Positions 32,786 through 42,111 are shown, counted from the stretch's first letter. The stretch is DNA of 64,000 nucleotides from Hymenobacter fodinae (GCF_004745825.1 NZ_SRLA01000004.1:434001-498000), one strand, 5' to 3'. Notes: generated from the sequence alone by a model not told the origin. A program made the numbers and translations.

Positions 32786-33103
32786 TTAGGGACGAGCAGC
32801 CGGCCGTGCGCCAACTGCAATGCGGATTTGGGTAAGCGTCTCTTGGATTTCGGCGCGCCATTTCTCATCCTTATCGGCCTTGGCCTGGATGGTCGCGTTA
32901 ACAGCATCTAGTTGCTTGGCAACGGTTGCCTTGTAGTCAGCATCCTCTTTGATGTGAGTTTGCTTCCAACTTTTGAGGTCGGTCACATCTTCCCGTAAAC
33001 TGTTCCCCCATCCCGCCACAGCCACCAGCAGGGTTAACAGCAAGGCCAACAGAGGCCAAGGAAGTGTTACAGTAGAATCATTGTTGATTTTGAGGCTAGA
33101 CAC
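32786..33103 (-). CDS. Small membrane-anchored coiled-coil protein (i-spanin-like)
   Basis: 105 residues: short N-terminus, one transmembrane helix (PWPLLALLLTLLVAVAGW), then a charged helical region of about 70 residues with heptad-like spacing (WKQTHIKEDADYKATVAKQL). Such N-anchored coiled coils resemble i-spanins or tail-associated membrane proteins. Lies between the esterase fibre and the spanin-like gene. Confidence 0.6.
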   Translation of the reverse strand: MSSLKINNDSTVTLPWPLLALLLTLLVAVAGWGNSLREDVTDLKSWKQTHIKEDADYKATVAKQLDAVNATIQAKADKDEKWRAEIQETLTQIRIAVGARPAARP

Positions 33104-33156
33104 GGGGTATACATGAGAGGTGGCACAAGGGCACTAGGTGTGGAGCAGGGAGTAGG

Positions 33157-34890
33157 TTAGGCAGTCTTGTAGAAGGCCGCATTCGGGCCGGAGGCGGTGA
33201 ACTTGTCCACCCAGATAAAGCCAGCGGAGGTACCGCCCTTTCGCCGTATGGTCACGGTGCGGCGGCTGGCATCGGGGAAGTTGACCACGCACTGCACATC
33301 GGCCGTATCCTGCGCAGCGTACTGAACCGCCGTGCCTACTACTTGCCCGGATACCACTACTTCATATTCCCCGCCAATCGGGGTGGCCGGCGTGCTAACG
33401 ACCAGCTTGTTGCCGGTCATGTCGAACACGCAGGAGGCTGTATCGGGCGAGCTATTGTTGTATTTGAGTATGCCGTTGTAGGCTAGCGCGTTATTGCCTG
33501 GAGCCCACGAGCCCAGGGGGTAGTAGCTCAGGGCCGCGTTATCATCATCGATCACCACTGAATCAGCCGCTACCGTGACCGTGAAGCTATTCGTGCTTAC
33601 CGCCGTGCCACCCGGCGTTACCACCGACCACACGCCAGAGGTAGCCCCTGCCGGTACGGTGGTTTGAATAGCCGACCCGTTGTTGCTGTTGATGGCGGCC
33701 GTTGTGCCGTTCAGCTTGAGCGAGGTGGCCCCCGTTAGGTTCGTGCCATTGATGGTTACCAAGTCCCCTACCGCCCCGCTGGTAGGGCTGAACGAGGTAA
33801 TAGTAGGCGCGGGCGTAGCCCCTGGGCCGGGCACCGTGTTGGTGACGATCTGCAGGATTTTCTCCCGCGCCATCGTGGCTATCTTCGCGTAGGAGGCATC
33901 ATCCAAGTGGATGCCATCGGGATAGTTTATGCCATCAATGGTGTGATACGGCGCGTAATTGTCAGCAAAGTTGCGCCAGTTGGCCGCCATCTGACTGTTT
34001 ACATAATCCTTGCGCGAGGTGAATTCAGCCTGTGAAATGCCGTAAATGGCATCATAGCGCGGCAAGATAGAGGCTACGATGACTTTGATGCCCTGCGCCC
34101 GCACCTGTTGCGCCTGGGCTACAATGGCGTCGTAGGCTTGCTGGGCCGATACCTCCCCGTTGGATAGCGATAAGTGGTTGGTGCCTTCCCACAGCACCAT
34201 GATCCGCAGGCTGTAGGTGCCCGCCAGCATTTTCGGCAGGATTTCCCCCGAGAGGCGGGCCGTGAACTCGGTGGTTTTTTGCCCATCTACCCCGAAGTTT
34301 AGGCCCGAGTACCCGTTGCCTAACAGGTTCATGGTTTGGGCGGGGTAGTCAGTTTTAGATAGGTCAATCAGCCCGTTAGGGTGGCTGCCCGGTTGCCAGC
34401 CAGTGCTGCCCTTGCCATCGCTCAGGCTGTTTTCGCCAAAGCCAATGAGGGTCGGGCCGCTGGGGGCACTTCCCGCCTGCGTGGTGGCGGATACAGCAGC
34501 GGAATAGCCCGAATCACTGTACGAACCAGTACCCAGGGCTTTTACCTGCGCATAGTAGGTAGTCGAAGCGGCAAGACCCGTGAGGCCCAGGCTGGTGGTA
34601 TTCGCCCCCGTATTCTGCGTGAATACGTTTTGAGTGAAGTTGCTATCCGTCGCTACCCGTACTTGATAGCCGCTGTTGTTGGCCACGTTGTTCCAGCTAG
34701 TGCCGATCTGCGAGGCACTGGTAGCGGTAGCTGCGAAGCCGGTGGGGGTAGCAAGTTGAGTGGTAGGTGTGGTACCACCTTGCAAGGCCTTGATGGCATT
34801 GACCAGGTTGAGGAAGTTATTGTCTACCTCATCTGGTGTCAGGTTGCGGTTCAGCCCGCTTCGATAAATGATGTCGTCGAGAAAGCCCAT
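33157..34890 (-). CDS. Tail fibre with SGNH/GDSL esterase, fibronectin-III and IPT/TIG domains
   Basis: 577 residues. N-terminal attachment segment (1-40), fibronectin type III-like domain (about 45-135), SGNH hydrolase (about 147-345) and an IPT/TIG beta domain (ITSFSPTSGAVGDLVTINGTNLTGATSL, about 360-440), then a C-terminal beta-rich end. Esterase blocks: block I FGENSLSDGKG (Ser), block III WEGTNHLS and block V PDGIHLDD (Asp-x-x-His). It probably deacetylates host surface glycan during adsorption. Directly downstream of the coiled-coil fibre gene. Confidence 0.88.
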   Translation of the reverse strand: MGFLDDIIYRSGLNRNLTPDEVDNNFLNLVNAIKALQGGTTPTTQLATPTGFAATATSASQIGTSWNNVANNSGYQVRVATDSNFTQNVFTQNTGANTTSLGLTGLAASTTYYAQVKALGTGSYSDSGYSAAVSATTQAGSAPSGPTLIGFGENSLSDGKGSTGWQPGSHPNGLIDLSKTDYPAQTMNLLGNGYSGLNFGVDGQKTTEFTARLSGEILPKMLAGTYSLRIMVLWEGTNHLSLSNGEVSAQQAYDAIVAQAQQVRAQGIKVIVASILPRYDAIYGISQAEFTSRKDYVNSQMAANWRNFADNYAPYHTIDGINYPDGIHLDDASYAKIATMAREKILQIVTNTVPGPGATPAPTITSFSPTSGAVGDLVTINGTNLTGATSLKLNGTTAAINSNNGSAIQTTVPAGATSGVWSVVTPGGTAVSTNSFTVTVAADSVVIDDDNAALSYYPLGSWAPGNNALAYNGILKYNNSSPDTASCVFDMTGNKLVVSTPATPIGGEYEVVVSGQVVGTAVQYAAQDTADVQCVVNFPDASRRTVTIRRKGGTSAGFIWVDKFTASGPNAAFYKTA

Positions 34891-34892
34891 AG

Positions 34893-35924
34893 TTAGTCGT
34901 GGGTAGCTAGAAGTTGAATAGTGCCGGCAGAAGCCAGCAGCGCTAGCAGTCCGGTGTTTTTGAGGATTATGGTGCAGCCATTAGCTGTCTGAACTGGAGA
35001 TGCGGCCAGTACCCACGTCATCCCAAGCAGGCTATTGTTGCCAAGGAGGGCACTGACCGTGTAATTCGCAGAAGGCATAGGCGTATCCCAGGTAATAGCC
35101 ACCGGCACCGACGCGCCTACCGCCATAGCTGGCGTAACTACCCGCTTGGTTTGCTTGAAGCGGTGCAGGTTGTTGGCGCTGGTGTGTGCATTGAGATCGA
35201 CACGCACCCCATCAGCCGTGGTCTTTGCTGTTTCCGCAGTGCCTTTGGCTGTGTCCGCAGTTACTTTCACCGCATCAATCCGGCCGGTCTGTGTGGTTAA
35301 GTCCGTCCGAATACCATCGGCCGTGGTCTTGGCAGTGGTAGCCAAGGTTTGCGCACTAGTGGCGAGAGCTTGGGCCCCATCGGCAGTAAGCTGTGCCGCG
35401 GCGGCCTGCTGCTTCACCTGCGTAATGCGGGCGAATACATCAGCCATGGTTACGTTATCCTCCTGAATCTCCGCCTGTAAGAGGTTGTAGAGTTCTAGCA
35501 GCGAGTGCGCGACACCGGGGGTATTGGCGCCCGTGAGCATTTGCACCGTAGGCACGAAGATTTCCTGATGGTAGGCGCTGATAGCATCACTAATCAGGTT
35601 GGGCACGGCTTTCTGCAGTGCGTCGTGCTGGGCCTGCAAAGCAGCGTGGTCCGTAAGCAGGTCGCCTACTACGTCTGTTAGGTCATCGAGTCGGCGCGTA
35701 ACCCGGTTGTTGCTCATCCGCCAGTTGCGGGGCGGCATGGTTTCCTGGCCCGTGATGAGCACCCGGTACTCATCGAGCATGATCTGCATCTGCTCCTTTA
35801 GTTGCTCTAGTCGGGCGTCTACCGCGGGCGGGGGCATACCGACGCCATTCCCCTGCGCAACCTGTAGGCCTAGTTGCGTAGCGGCGGTGCTGAGTAGCTG
35901 CTTCTGTTTATCTCCGAAGGCCAT
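34893..35924 (-). CDS. Tail fibre protein with alanine-rich coiled coil
   Basis: 343 residues from ATG 35924, which overlaps the stop of the upstream gene as TAATG; the longer frame is not used. N-terminal helical part, then Thr/Ala-rich heptads (for example TADTAKGTAETAKTTADGVR) that would form a long trimeric coiled coil, then a C-terminal beta domain (TPAMAVGASVPVAITWDTP) like other phage fibre tips. Structural, extracellular face of the virion. Confidence 0.8.
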   Translation of the reverse strand: MAFGDKQKQLLSTAATQLGLQVAQGNGVGMPPPAVDARLEQLKEQMQIMLDEYRVLITGQETMPPRNWRMSNNRVTRRLDDLTDVVGDLLTDHAALQAQHDALQKAVPNLISDAISAYHQEIFVPTVQMLTGANTPGVAHSLLELYNLLQAEIQEDNVTMADVFARITQVKQQAAAAQLTADGAQALATSAQTLATTAKTTADGIRTDLTTQTGRIDAVKVTADTAKGTAETAKTTADGVRVDLNAHTSANNLHRFKQTKRVVTPAMAVGASVPVAITWDTPMPSANYTVSALLGNNSLLGMTWVLAASPVQTANGCTIILKNTGLLALLASAGTIQLLATHD

Positions 35925-37069
35925 TACGAACTCACGTATCCAGATTGTACATAGCCCGGCTGCACGTAGCCGTTTCCAGTTGGTGGCGTCACCACGGAGC
36001 CCGCAGCCCCGTTCCAAAGGGTCATCCAGATATGGTCGCCCGTGTTCATCTCCGCGGCCACTGCTGGCGAGAAGGTGATAGTGGGAGTGGCTAGCGTGAA
36101 GTCACAAGAGAAGTCCCCACGACGCTGGCGTAGGTCTTGGTTGTCATCCGCTACCACATCAAAGACTGCAGTAGTCTTAGGCAGTAGATTGTAGGTGAGC
36201 TGGCCAGCTACCCAGGTGATATCCCAGTTAATCGGGCCGGGCAGGTAGGCTTGGGCTTGCTCTAGCTGTGCAATGCGCTGCTCATGGTCTGTTATAGTGG
36301 CCGTGTGCTGAGCAACTGTATTTTCTAGCTCTACTATCCGCCCCCGTAACTCGGCGTCATTGTAGCCATCGGGGCCGCCCCCTGCTTCTAGCTCCGCGAT
36401 GCGGGTTTCGTGCCCATCTACCTGATCCTCTAGCTGGTCTATCTGTTGCAGCAGAGCGACTAGCCCCGTTTCCACGCCGGTTATCCGACTCTTCAGCGGG
36501 CCATCATCATAGCCTAGGCGCGTCCAGAACTGCCCCCAGTTGGAGTAGGAACCGGGTTCAGCGGTGGCGTTATCTATGCCTTTGGAGCGGTAGGTAAATC
36601 CATCGGAGGCGTAAGAGAGAGTACCTTCTGGTTGTGGACCATGGGTAAAAGGCGGCGCAGGCGGGCCAGCATTCAGACCGTCTTGCCCCGGTTCCCCTTG
36701 ATCGCCCTTATCCCCTTTCGGGCCGGGCTGTCCATCAGCCCCGGGTTCGCCCGGTTCGCCTTTCTCGCCCTGTTCACCTTGCGGGCCAGCCGGACCAATA
36801 GGGCCAGGCGTACCCGTGGCATTACCGCCTTTGTAGACTAGGCCAGCATCCGACAGGTCCGACTCTTTCCACCAGTACTCATCACCAGCTATGTTGACGG
36901 TTAAGCCATCATAACGCACCTGAGGCGGGACATAACTACATGCTTGTGCAACCGAATCATAGGGTCGGGACGGTGCCTCTCCTACCTGAGGAAGCGAGTA
37001 GTAAGCATCTACCGGGGCAGGGTTAGGTATGCGAAGGCCCGCGCCGGGTTGTAGTTCGGTGCTAGCCAT
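35924..37069 (-). CDS. Collagen-like phage tail fibre
   Basis: 381 residues. N-terminal domain to about 85, then Gly-x-y repeats (for example GEQGEKGEPGEPGADGQPGP) to about 135, a heptad coiled-coil region (about 190-280, DQLEDQVDGHETRIAELE and IVELENTVAQHTATITDHEQ), then a C-terminal beta domain that ends with a GYV-repeat (GYVQPGYVQSGYV). Collagen-like stretches are a standard fibre rod. Starts and ends overlap neighbouring genes as TAATG. Confidence 0.85.
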   Translation of the reverse strand: MASTELQPGAGLRIPNPAPVDAYYSLPQVGEAPSRPYDSVAQACSYVPPQVRYDGLTVNIAGDEYWWKESDLSDAGLVYKGGNATGTPGPIGPAGPQGEQGEKGEPGEPGADGQPGPKGDKGDQGEPGQDGLNAGPPAPPFTHGPQPEGTLSYASDGFTYRSKGIDNATAEPGSYSNWGQFWTRLGYDDGPLKSRITGVETGLVALLQQIDQLEDQVDGHETRIAELEAGGGPDGYNDAELRGRIVELENTVAQHTATITDHEQRIAQLEQAQAYLPGPINWDITWVAGQLTYNLLPKTTAVFDVVADDNQDLRQRRGDFSCDFTLATPTITFSPAVAAEMNTGDHIWMTLWNGAAGSVVTPPTGNGYVQPGYVQSGYVSS

Positions 37070-38367
37070 TAGGTGGTAGTAATAAGGTGGCGGTGATTGC
37101 TCTGGTAAGGCACTGCCTGCACCTTCGCATACTGGGTGTAATTGGCAGGGGTGCCGCCCGCATCCTCCACACTCACCGTGGAGGGTGCGTAATCAGCCGT
37201 GATAACTTGGTTTAGATTATCCAAGTCCACTACCGACACCAGTTGCTTCCCAGGTGGTAGGGCTACCACGAATATTCTCTCTGTAGTGCCAGAGTTGAGA
37301 ATAAATTGAGTGCCTTGATAGGTGAGCTGCGACCCGGCTAATGCCCGCACCTGCTGAGAGGTGGTTGGCACTACTGGTGTTGGGCCATAGAAAATGCGGT
37401 AATACCCTGTGTAGTAGATAACCCCGGATTGGAAACCCACCTCGGCGGCCTGGGGCGCGTTGGGGTTGCGCACTTGTGGAGCGCGGTCATCAGGAGTGTT
37501 CCCAGGGGTGATGAGTTTTTTCGGGCCAGCCGCATAGTCGGCTACCGCATACAGTCCCGAGGGCGTGAGGCTGCGCACCATCTGCACCGACACGGATAGC
37601 GGGTTGCTGCTACCTGCCCCGCTGGGCACTTGCACCCCGTTGCGGTAGATGCGTAGCTGACTGAGCGGCCCGGCGTCGCTTTGGTTGAAGCTGGCCTGCA
37701 GGTTGTTCGTAATGGATTCGCCTAGCTCCCCATCAGCCGGTGCGGATTGCCCGATGTAGATTCCAGCTGTACCGTAGGTGGGGTAGATGGATTCTATTCC
37801 GGCATCCTGAATAGCTTGTACAGCAGTCAAGCCAGTCCACGGGGCGGTCTGCCCGTTGGTGTATTTACCGAAGGACTTACCGTTACTAAGTGAGAAAGTA
37901 AAGGGGGTTAGAAAGGTATCTCCCCCGCCCCCTGTATTCTCTTTCCGTACCCACCGGGCTAAGGTTTTGTTACCCGTAAACGAACCATCCACCCATACAT
38001 TCAGCGGGCCCGTGGGGTCGCGCTGCAGTTCGTATTCGGTATTCGATGTGCCATCCTCATCCGCCTCGACCGTAGCAGTAGCGCCTAGACTCAACAGGTT
38101 GCCATCCAACTGGTCGAGCGAGGAGGCACCTGGGTTATAGTCTGGTTGGGAAACGGCCTTATACTGCACCGATTTGCGCAGGTCCCGCCGTAGGTTCGGT
38201 CCAGGCAGGAACTTGGCGGCAGCTTGCAGTAACACCCCAGCAGGCAGCTTAAAACTGATGGGCTTGCCCGCGGCATCCACCCCTTCGACTTCAAGGGACT
38301 TGCCGAGCAAATCCTCCGGCAACGTGAGGCCGGGTAAGTCGTTGATGAATACCTTCGTTTCTGCCAT
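37069..38367 (-). CDS. Tail fibre/baseplate-associated protein of unknown family
   Basis: 432 residues, predicted mostly beta. Includes LFYKL-free, Gly/Ser/Thr-rich stretches such as TFSLSNGKSFGKYTNG and NNLQASFNQSD. Located just after the tail-tip gene and immediately downstream of a late-promoter copy, so it is probably the first protein of the fibre operon. No family recognised. Start ATG 38367 is 6 nt from the promoter -7-like element, supporting a leaderless start. Confidence 0.65.
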   Translation of the reverse strand: MAETKVFINDLPGLTLPEDLLGKSLEVEGVDAAGKPISFKLPAGVLLQAAAKFLPGPNLRRDLRKSVQYKAVSQPDYNPGASSLDQLDGNLLSLGATATVEADEDGTSNTEYELQRDPTGPLNVWVDGSFTGNKTLARWVRKENTGGGGDTFLTPFTFSLSNGKSFGKYTNGQTAPWTGLTAVQAIQDAGIESIYPTYGTAGIYIGQSAPADGELGESITNNLQASFNQSDAGPLSQLRIYRNGVQVPSGAGSSNPLSVSVQMVRSLTPSGLYAVADYAAGPKKLITPGNTPDDRAPQVRNPNAPQAAEVGFQSGVIYYTGYYRIFYGPTPVVPTTSQQVRALAGSQLTYQGTQFILNSGTTERIFVVALPPGKQLVSVVDLDNLNQVITADYAPSTVSVEDAGGTPANYTQYAKVQAVPYQSNHRHLITTT

Positions 38368-38373
38368 ACAGCA

Positions 38374-38436
38374 CGAAACTACCCTTGCCCCTTCCCCACC
38401 TAGGGGCAGGGAGGGAACAACTTGTCGAATACCTCG
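38374..38436 (-). promoter_or_regulatory. Phage late promoter, copy at fibre operon
   Basis: Distal 18-bp box CGAGGTATTCGACAAGTT (38436-38419) and GGGTAGTTTCG (38384-38374) separated by 37 nt from box to TAG. Drives the fibre-lysis operon starting 6 nt downstream. Confidence 0.75.
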
Positions 38437-38444
38437 CTTACCTC

Positions 38445-41400
38445 TTACTCGCTCACCGTACGGTAGGAGTTAAGCGAGGTGTAGCGCGGCCCCAGACTAC
38501 TATAACGGATTCTGCCTTCTAATTCAGGAGCGGTGATATAGGAGCCTACAGCCAGCCGCCGAACGACAATGGTGGCGTGCATGCTACGCTCATCGTGTTG
38601 GCAGCTCACCACCAGAAACCGTCCGTCTTCATCGTAGGGCGCATCCACCATGCATCCCACCCCCAGTCGCCACACCCCCGGCCCGCGGACCGTACCCGTC
38701 ATGCCCACCCCGGGTACCGTGCGTAAGTCCATACGCTCCACTGCCGCCGTTTCTAAGAGAGGAAGCGACAAGGGAGTAATGCCATTGGATAGGCGCCGCA
38801 CCCATTCTACGGTTGCAGTCCTAGGAGCTAAGCTCAGCGCATGGCGCCACGCGTCCACATCCATCTGCGAGATGGGCGCGGGTAGCCCGTTCGCCAGGGC
38901 TAGCCGGGGAATGTCCGCGTGCACGAGTTCCACTGGGGGTAATTGGTAGTACCCCCGCCGTTGGTTGATCGCCGTGAACTGGTCTTGGTCGCCCCAACTC
39001 CGGGCCGCTGGTATGACGGCTAAGCGTATGTATTCTACTAGCACACGAACCGGGTCAGCGGTCGAGGATGCTGGGCCACTAAGGAGTTCGGGAGGGAGTA
39101 GCTTTACCCGTAGCTGTCCTTCGCCTAACCCAGCAGGTAGCAGCGTTTCCTGCGTGCTCATCTTCGCCGCCGACTCAAACTCGAAATTGAGAATATCGCC
39201 CACGGGTACTCCGTCTACGCTAAGTTCTACGGGCAAGCGGACGACCCGCTTTTCGGGCACGGGTCCACCAGGGTAACTGGTTTGAGCGGGAGTGAACGCA
39301 CTAATAGACAGCCGCATCGGGCTCAGGTCCTGCCCACTGAGCAAGCGAACGGGGGAAGAAAGCAGCCCGGTAATACTACCCGGCAGGACAGAGCGTAACT
39401 CCAGCCAATAGCGCTTTGCTTTTTCCGCATTGACGCGCATAGCCACAATCCCCCCGATAGGAGTCCAGTTCAAGGGCCTGCTCTCGTCTGCGGCCCACGC
39501 CTGAAAGTCTGAGTTCTCCAGTAAGCTTTCTTCCAACTGTAACTTCACCGTGGCCTGCACCACGGCAGCCGGGGGAGTTAGTTCAAGCACCTGTCCTGCC
39601 TCTATCCAGAACAAATCGTGGTCGGATTCCACCATACCCGGGGGTAGAATGTGAAAGGGCTCTACGATAACGGGCGCAGGCATGGGCAGTCCTTCCCCGG
39701 TAAACCCACGGCGCACTGGTTGCCCGTCAATTTCGGGGATGGCTTCTAGCCACCACGCTCCATTGCGTTGGCACAGCTGCAGGAAGAACGGCCGCAGGAT
39801 GGCTTCGAGCACTTCCCGGCAAGTCGGTGGCTTTAGCTCATCCGTGCCGTAGGCGGTGCGGTGGGCCCATGCTTCAAGCAAGGGTTCTGCTACCTGTGAC
39901 ATCGTGGTTTCCCGCAGGTTCCCTGCTACGTACAGGGGTAGGTTGACATCACAGCGAGACAAACAGTGCAGGATGGTCGAGAGCAGAGGTCGTCTCCCCC
40001 GCATGGGCTTGGCCTCGTGGTTGAGGAATTCAATGGTGTCCAGCGGTCCTAGTCCATCCGACGCCATGACGGTCACCTCCTGGCCAGGAGCAAGTAAGGG
40101 TTCGCGGTAGGTTTCCGGGGCGACATACCCCCGAAAGACGAGTTCATTGGTAGATGCCCGGTGAATATCTACGCGGTGTTGCCGGTCATCCCGTAGGCTT
40201 AAATCTGCAAACTGCTTCGCGCGCTCCGTGCGTAGAGTGAGCGTAACCTGTTGCCCGATGACTTCCGGGAAAGCTCCCTCGGGGTCGTTACCGGCCCCCT
40301 CCTGCCCTCGTTGTACTGGTTCTGCTCCCCCGCAGATCGTTTCGACTGCGCCTGTAAAGCCTTGCTCCAGAATAGTTACCCGCAAGGTGTTCCCTTCTAG
40401 GTCATCTACGGGCAGCACCCACCGGGGGCGGTAGCGGTCTTCGATTTCAATAGTCAACGAAAGGCTACGCCCCGCGGCATCGGAGAGGGTAACGGGATAC
40501 TCGCCTTCCGCTAATCTGTTGAACTGGCCGGTGTTGTTCACCAGATCACCCACTTGGTAGCGGATGGGCGGCGCGGGAGTCTCCGCTTCCAACCACAGCC
40601 TACCTGTTTGGGTACCTGCTTCGTCAATATCGGTTTTGATGTAGTTGAGAAGCGTTAACTCCCCAATCAATACATCGGTAGCGGGTACAGTTTCCTCAAA
40701 CCGAATCCCCCCGTTGCCATCGTGGTAGACGCGACGCAACGTTCTGCCATCGGGCAGGGTGTACTTATCAATCTGTTCCCGAATGTTGCGGGAGAAGAAC
40801 AGTCCTCTCTCTCGTTCGTCGGTAACAATCACATACTCCACTACCTCCCGGGTAGACAGGCGGTAAAAAGAACCCCGCCGTTCGTACGTTATGCCCAGGA
40901 TTTCGCCGGTCTGGTCGTTGGTTTCTACCAACTCAAACACCGTCCACTTTAGTTGGAGTTCGTCGTCTGTATCCCCGATCCCTCCTAGCGCTGGGTCCCT
41001 AGTTGTGATGGTAGGAGCGAGCGTATTACACCCAGCTCCATCTTCTACCGCCACCGTGTAGGTGCCATTGAGCGGGACTAGGAACGAGGCATAAGCACTC
41101 CCAAAGTTGTTGGGGGCTGGTATGGCTTGTGGGTTTTGCCCTGGCAGGGTAAACGTGATAGGGTAAACACTGCTGTTTGCATATAACTCCAGCCGCCATT
41201 GTTTGGGGTTGCCCTCTACCAAGGTAGCGGAGGGTTGCGCTACTGTAAGGTCACACCCTCTGGGACAAGATGGGCTATTATACACTGGCTCGTCCACACT
41301 GATCTCGCCATTGCCCGCATACCGAAATACCAAGAGCGTCCCATATAACGCCGTTGGGTCAGGGTTTGGCCCACACAGTTTTCCTATCTGACTATTTACG

Positions 41401-41543
41401 GGTAATTCAAACGGGCTGCATTCAAACGTTTCTTCTGTTACCGTTCGCACTGTAAAAGCCCCGTCATCCCAGTAATCAGATACTTGGGTGTACTGGCCGT
41501 TAGTTTCCTGACAGGTGCGGCGAAGAAGAATAGGATCGGGCAT
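38445..41543 (-). CDS. Large tail tip / hub protein
   Basis: 1032 residues, beta-rich with many short repeats of polar residues, no transmembrane helices. Size and location, between tape measure and fibres, fit the tail-tip/hub (gpJ-type) protein; similarity to a named family cannot be seen by eye. Starts 4 nt after a late-promoter element, so it begins its own transcription unit; the upstream tape measure gene is separated by the + strand moron. Confidence 0.7.
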   Translation of the reverse strand: MPDPILLRRTCQETNGQYTQVSDYWDDGAFTVRTVTEETFECSPFELPVNSQIGKLCGPNPDPTALYGTLLVFRYAGNGEISVDEPVYNSPSCPRGCDLTVAQPSATLVEGNPKQWRLELYANSSVYPITFTLPGQNPQAIPAPNNFGSAYASFLVPLNGTYTVAVEDGAGCNTLAPTITTRDPALGGIGDTDDELQLKWTVFELVETNDQTGEILGITYERRGSFYRLSTREVVEYVIVTDERERGLFFSRNIREQIDKYTLPDGRTLRRVYHDGNGGIRFEETVPATDVLIGELTLLNYIKTDIDEAGTQTGRLWLEAETPAPPIRYQVGDLVNNTGQFNRLAEGEYPVTLSDAAGRSLSLTIEIEDRYRPRWVLPVDDLEGNTLRVTILEQGFTGAVETICGGAEPVQRGQEGAGNDPEGAFPEVIGQQVTLTLRTERAKQFADLSLRDDRQHRVDIHRASTNELVFRGYVAPETYREPLLAPGQEVTVMASDGLGPLDTIEFLNHEAKPMRGRRPLLSTILHCLSRCDVNLPLYVAGNLRETTMSQVAEPLLEAWAHRTAYGTDELKPPTCREVLEAILRPFFLQLCQRNGAWWLEAIPEIDGQPVRRGFTGEGLPMPAPVIVEPFHILPPGMVESDHDLFWIEAGQVLELTPPAAVVQATVKLQLEESLLENSDFQAWAADESRPLNWTPIGGIVAMRVNAEKAKRYWLELRSVLPGSITGLLSSPVRLLSGQDLSPMRLSISAFTPAQTSYPGGPVPEKRVVRLPVELSVDGVPVGDILNFEFESAAKMSTQETLLPAGLGEGQLRVKLLPPELLSGPASSTADPVRVLVEYIRLAVIPAARSWGDQDQFTAINQRRGYYQLPPVELVHADIPRLALANGLPAPISQMDVDAWRHALSLAPRTATVEWVRRLSNGITPLSLPLLETAAVERMDLRTVPGVGMTGTVRGPGVWRLGVGCMVDAPYDEDGRFLVVSCQHDERSMHATIVVRRLAVGSYITAPELEGRIRYSSLGPRYTSLNSYRTVSE

Positions 41544-41547
41544 AGAG

Positions 41548-41609
41548 TAAAACTACCCCCATGCTATGCCGGGTTGACGCAGGCCCCAGATAACTTGTCG
41601 AATACCTCG
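41548..41609 (-). promoter_or_regulatory. Phage late promoter, copy at tail-tip gene
   Basis: Box 41609-41592 and GGGGGTAGTTTTA (T at 41555), 36 nt apart; only 4 nt from the tail-tip ATG. Confidence 0.75.
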
Positions 41610-41650
41610 GGCTACCAATAAACATCACTACAGCGCTCTAAATGCGCATT

Positions 41651-41693
41651 CCCTCTATGTGTAAACTTTTATTCCCTATATGTGTAAACTTTT
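41651..41693 (+). promoter_or_regulatory. Two 20-bp direct repeats, likely toxin-antitoxin operator
   Basis: CCCTCTATGTGTAAACTTTT (41651-41670) and the same with one base different at 41674-41693, a 23-bp period. The second ends 2 nt upstream of the -7 element TATCTTTG (41696-41703). A repressor such as the XRE antitoxin would bind here. Confidence 0.65.
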
Positions 41694-41695
41694 TG

Positions 41696-41703
41696 TATCT
41701 TTG
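41696..41703 (+). promoter_or_regulatory. -7 element for the higBA-lipoprotein cassette
   Basis: TATCTTTG, full match to TAnnTTTG, directly after the direct repeats and 51 nt before the toxin ATG. Confidence 0.6.
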
Positions 41704-41754
41704 TATCGTATTAGTGCTTGTATCATCTTTCAACTAGGCCAAAACACTCCGCCT

Positions 41755-42102
41755 ATGATAAAACCTATTGAGGTCTCGCTCTCCGATGAAGCCGATGAGT
41801 TCATAGAAGACCTACCCGCCACCGTTCGCAAGCGCTTCACTGCTGCCTTTGACAAGACCCAATTAGGGATCAAAGGAGATTGGTTCAAGAAGTTACCTGA
41901 TACCGATGACATTTGGGAGTTCAGAGTAAATGGAGCCAATCACACCTACCGCGTTTTCGCCTTCTGGGATACTCGCGGAGACACAGAGACTTTAATTATC
42001 TGCACCCACGGGTTAGATAAGAAGTCACAAAAGACCCCTGTGATGGATATATCCAAAGCAGAAAGGTTCAAATACGATTACTTCCAGAACGGCCCCTCCT
42101 AG
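41755..42102 (+). CDS. HigB/RelE-family toxin (phage-derived endonuclease-like)
   Basis: 115 residues from ATG 41755; the frame extends 25 codons upstream through the promoter. The pattern ...SLSDEADEFIEDLPATVRKRF, GDWFKKLPDTDDIWEFRVNGANHTYRVFAFWD and IICTHGLDKKSQKTP is the phage-derived Gp49-like/HigB toxin family, ribosome-dependent mRNA interferases. Paired with an XRE antitoxin 67 nt downstream (toxin-first order as in higBA). Part of a + strand moron among - strand late genes. Confidence 0.85.
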   Translation: MIKPIEVSLSDEADEFIEDLPATVRKRFTAAFDKTQLGIKGDWFKKLPDTDDIWEFRVNGANHTYRVFAFWDTRGDTETLIICTHGLDKKSQKTPVMDISKAERFKYDYFQNGPS

Positions 42103-42111
42103 TGAGGGGCC
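42091..42111 (+). repeat. Hairpin at the toxin stop codon
   Basis: GGCCCCTC and GAGGGGCC, perfect 8-bp arms. The toxin stop codon TAG (42100-42102) lies in the loop CTAGT. No T-tract, so processing or attenuation rather than termination. Confidence 0.45.

Noticed and set aside
36560..36840. Tandem DNA repeat in the collagen-like region as a variable repeat locus
   Set aside because: The repetition is explained by Gly-x-y codons in the fibre; base-level repeats are imperfect.
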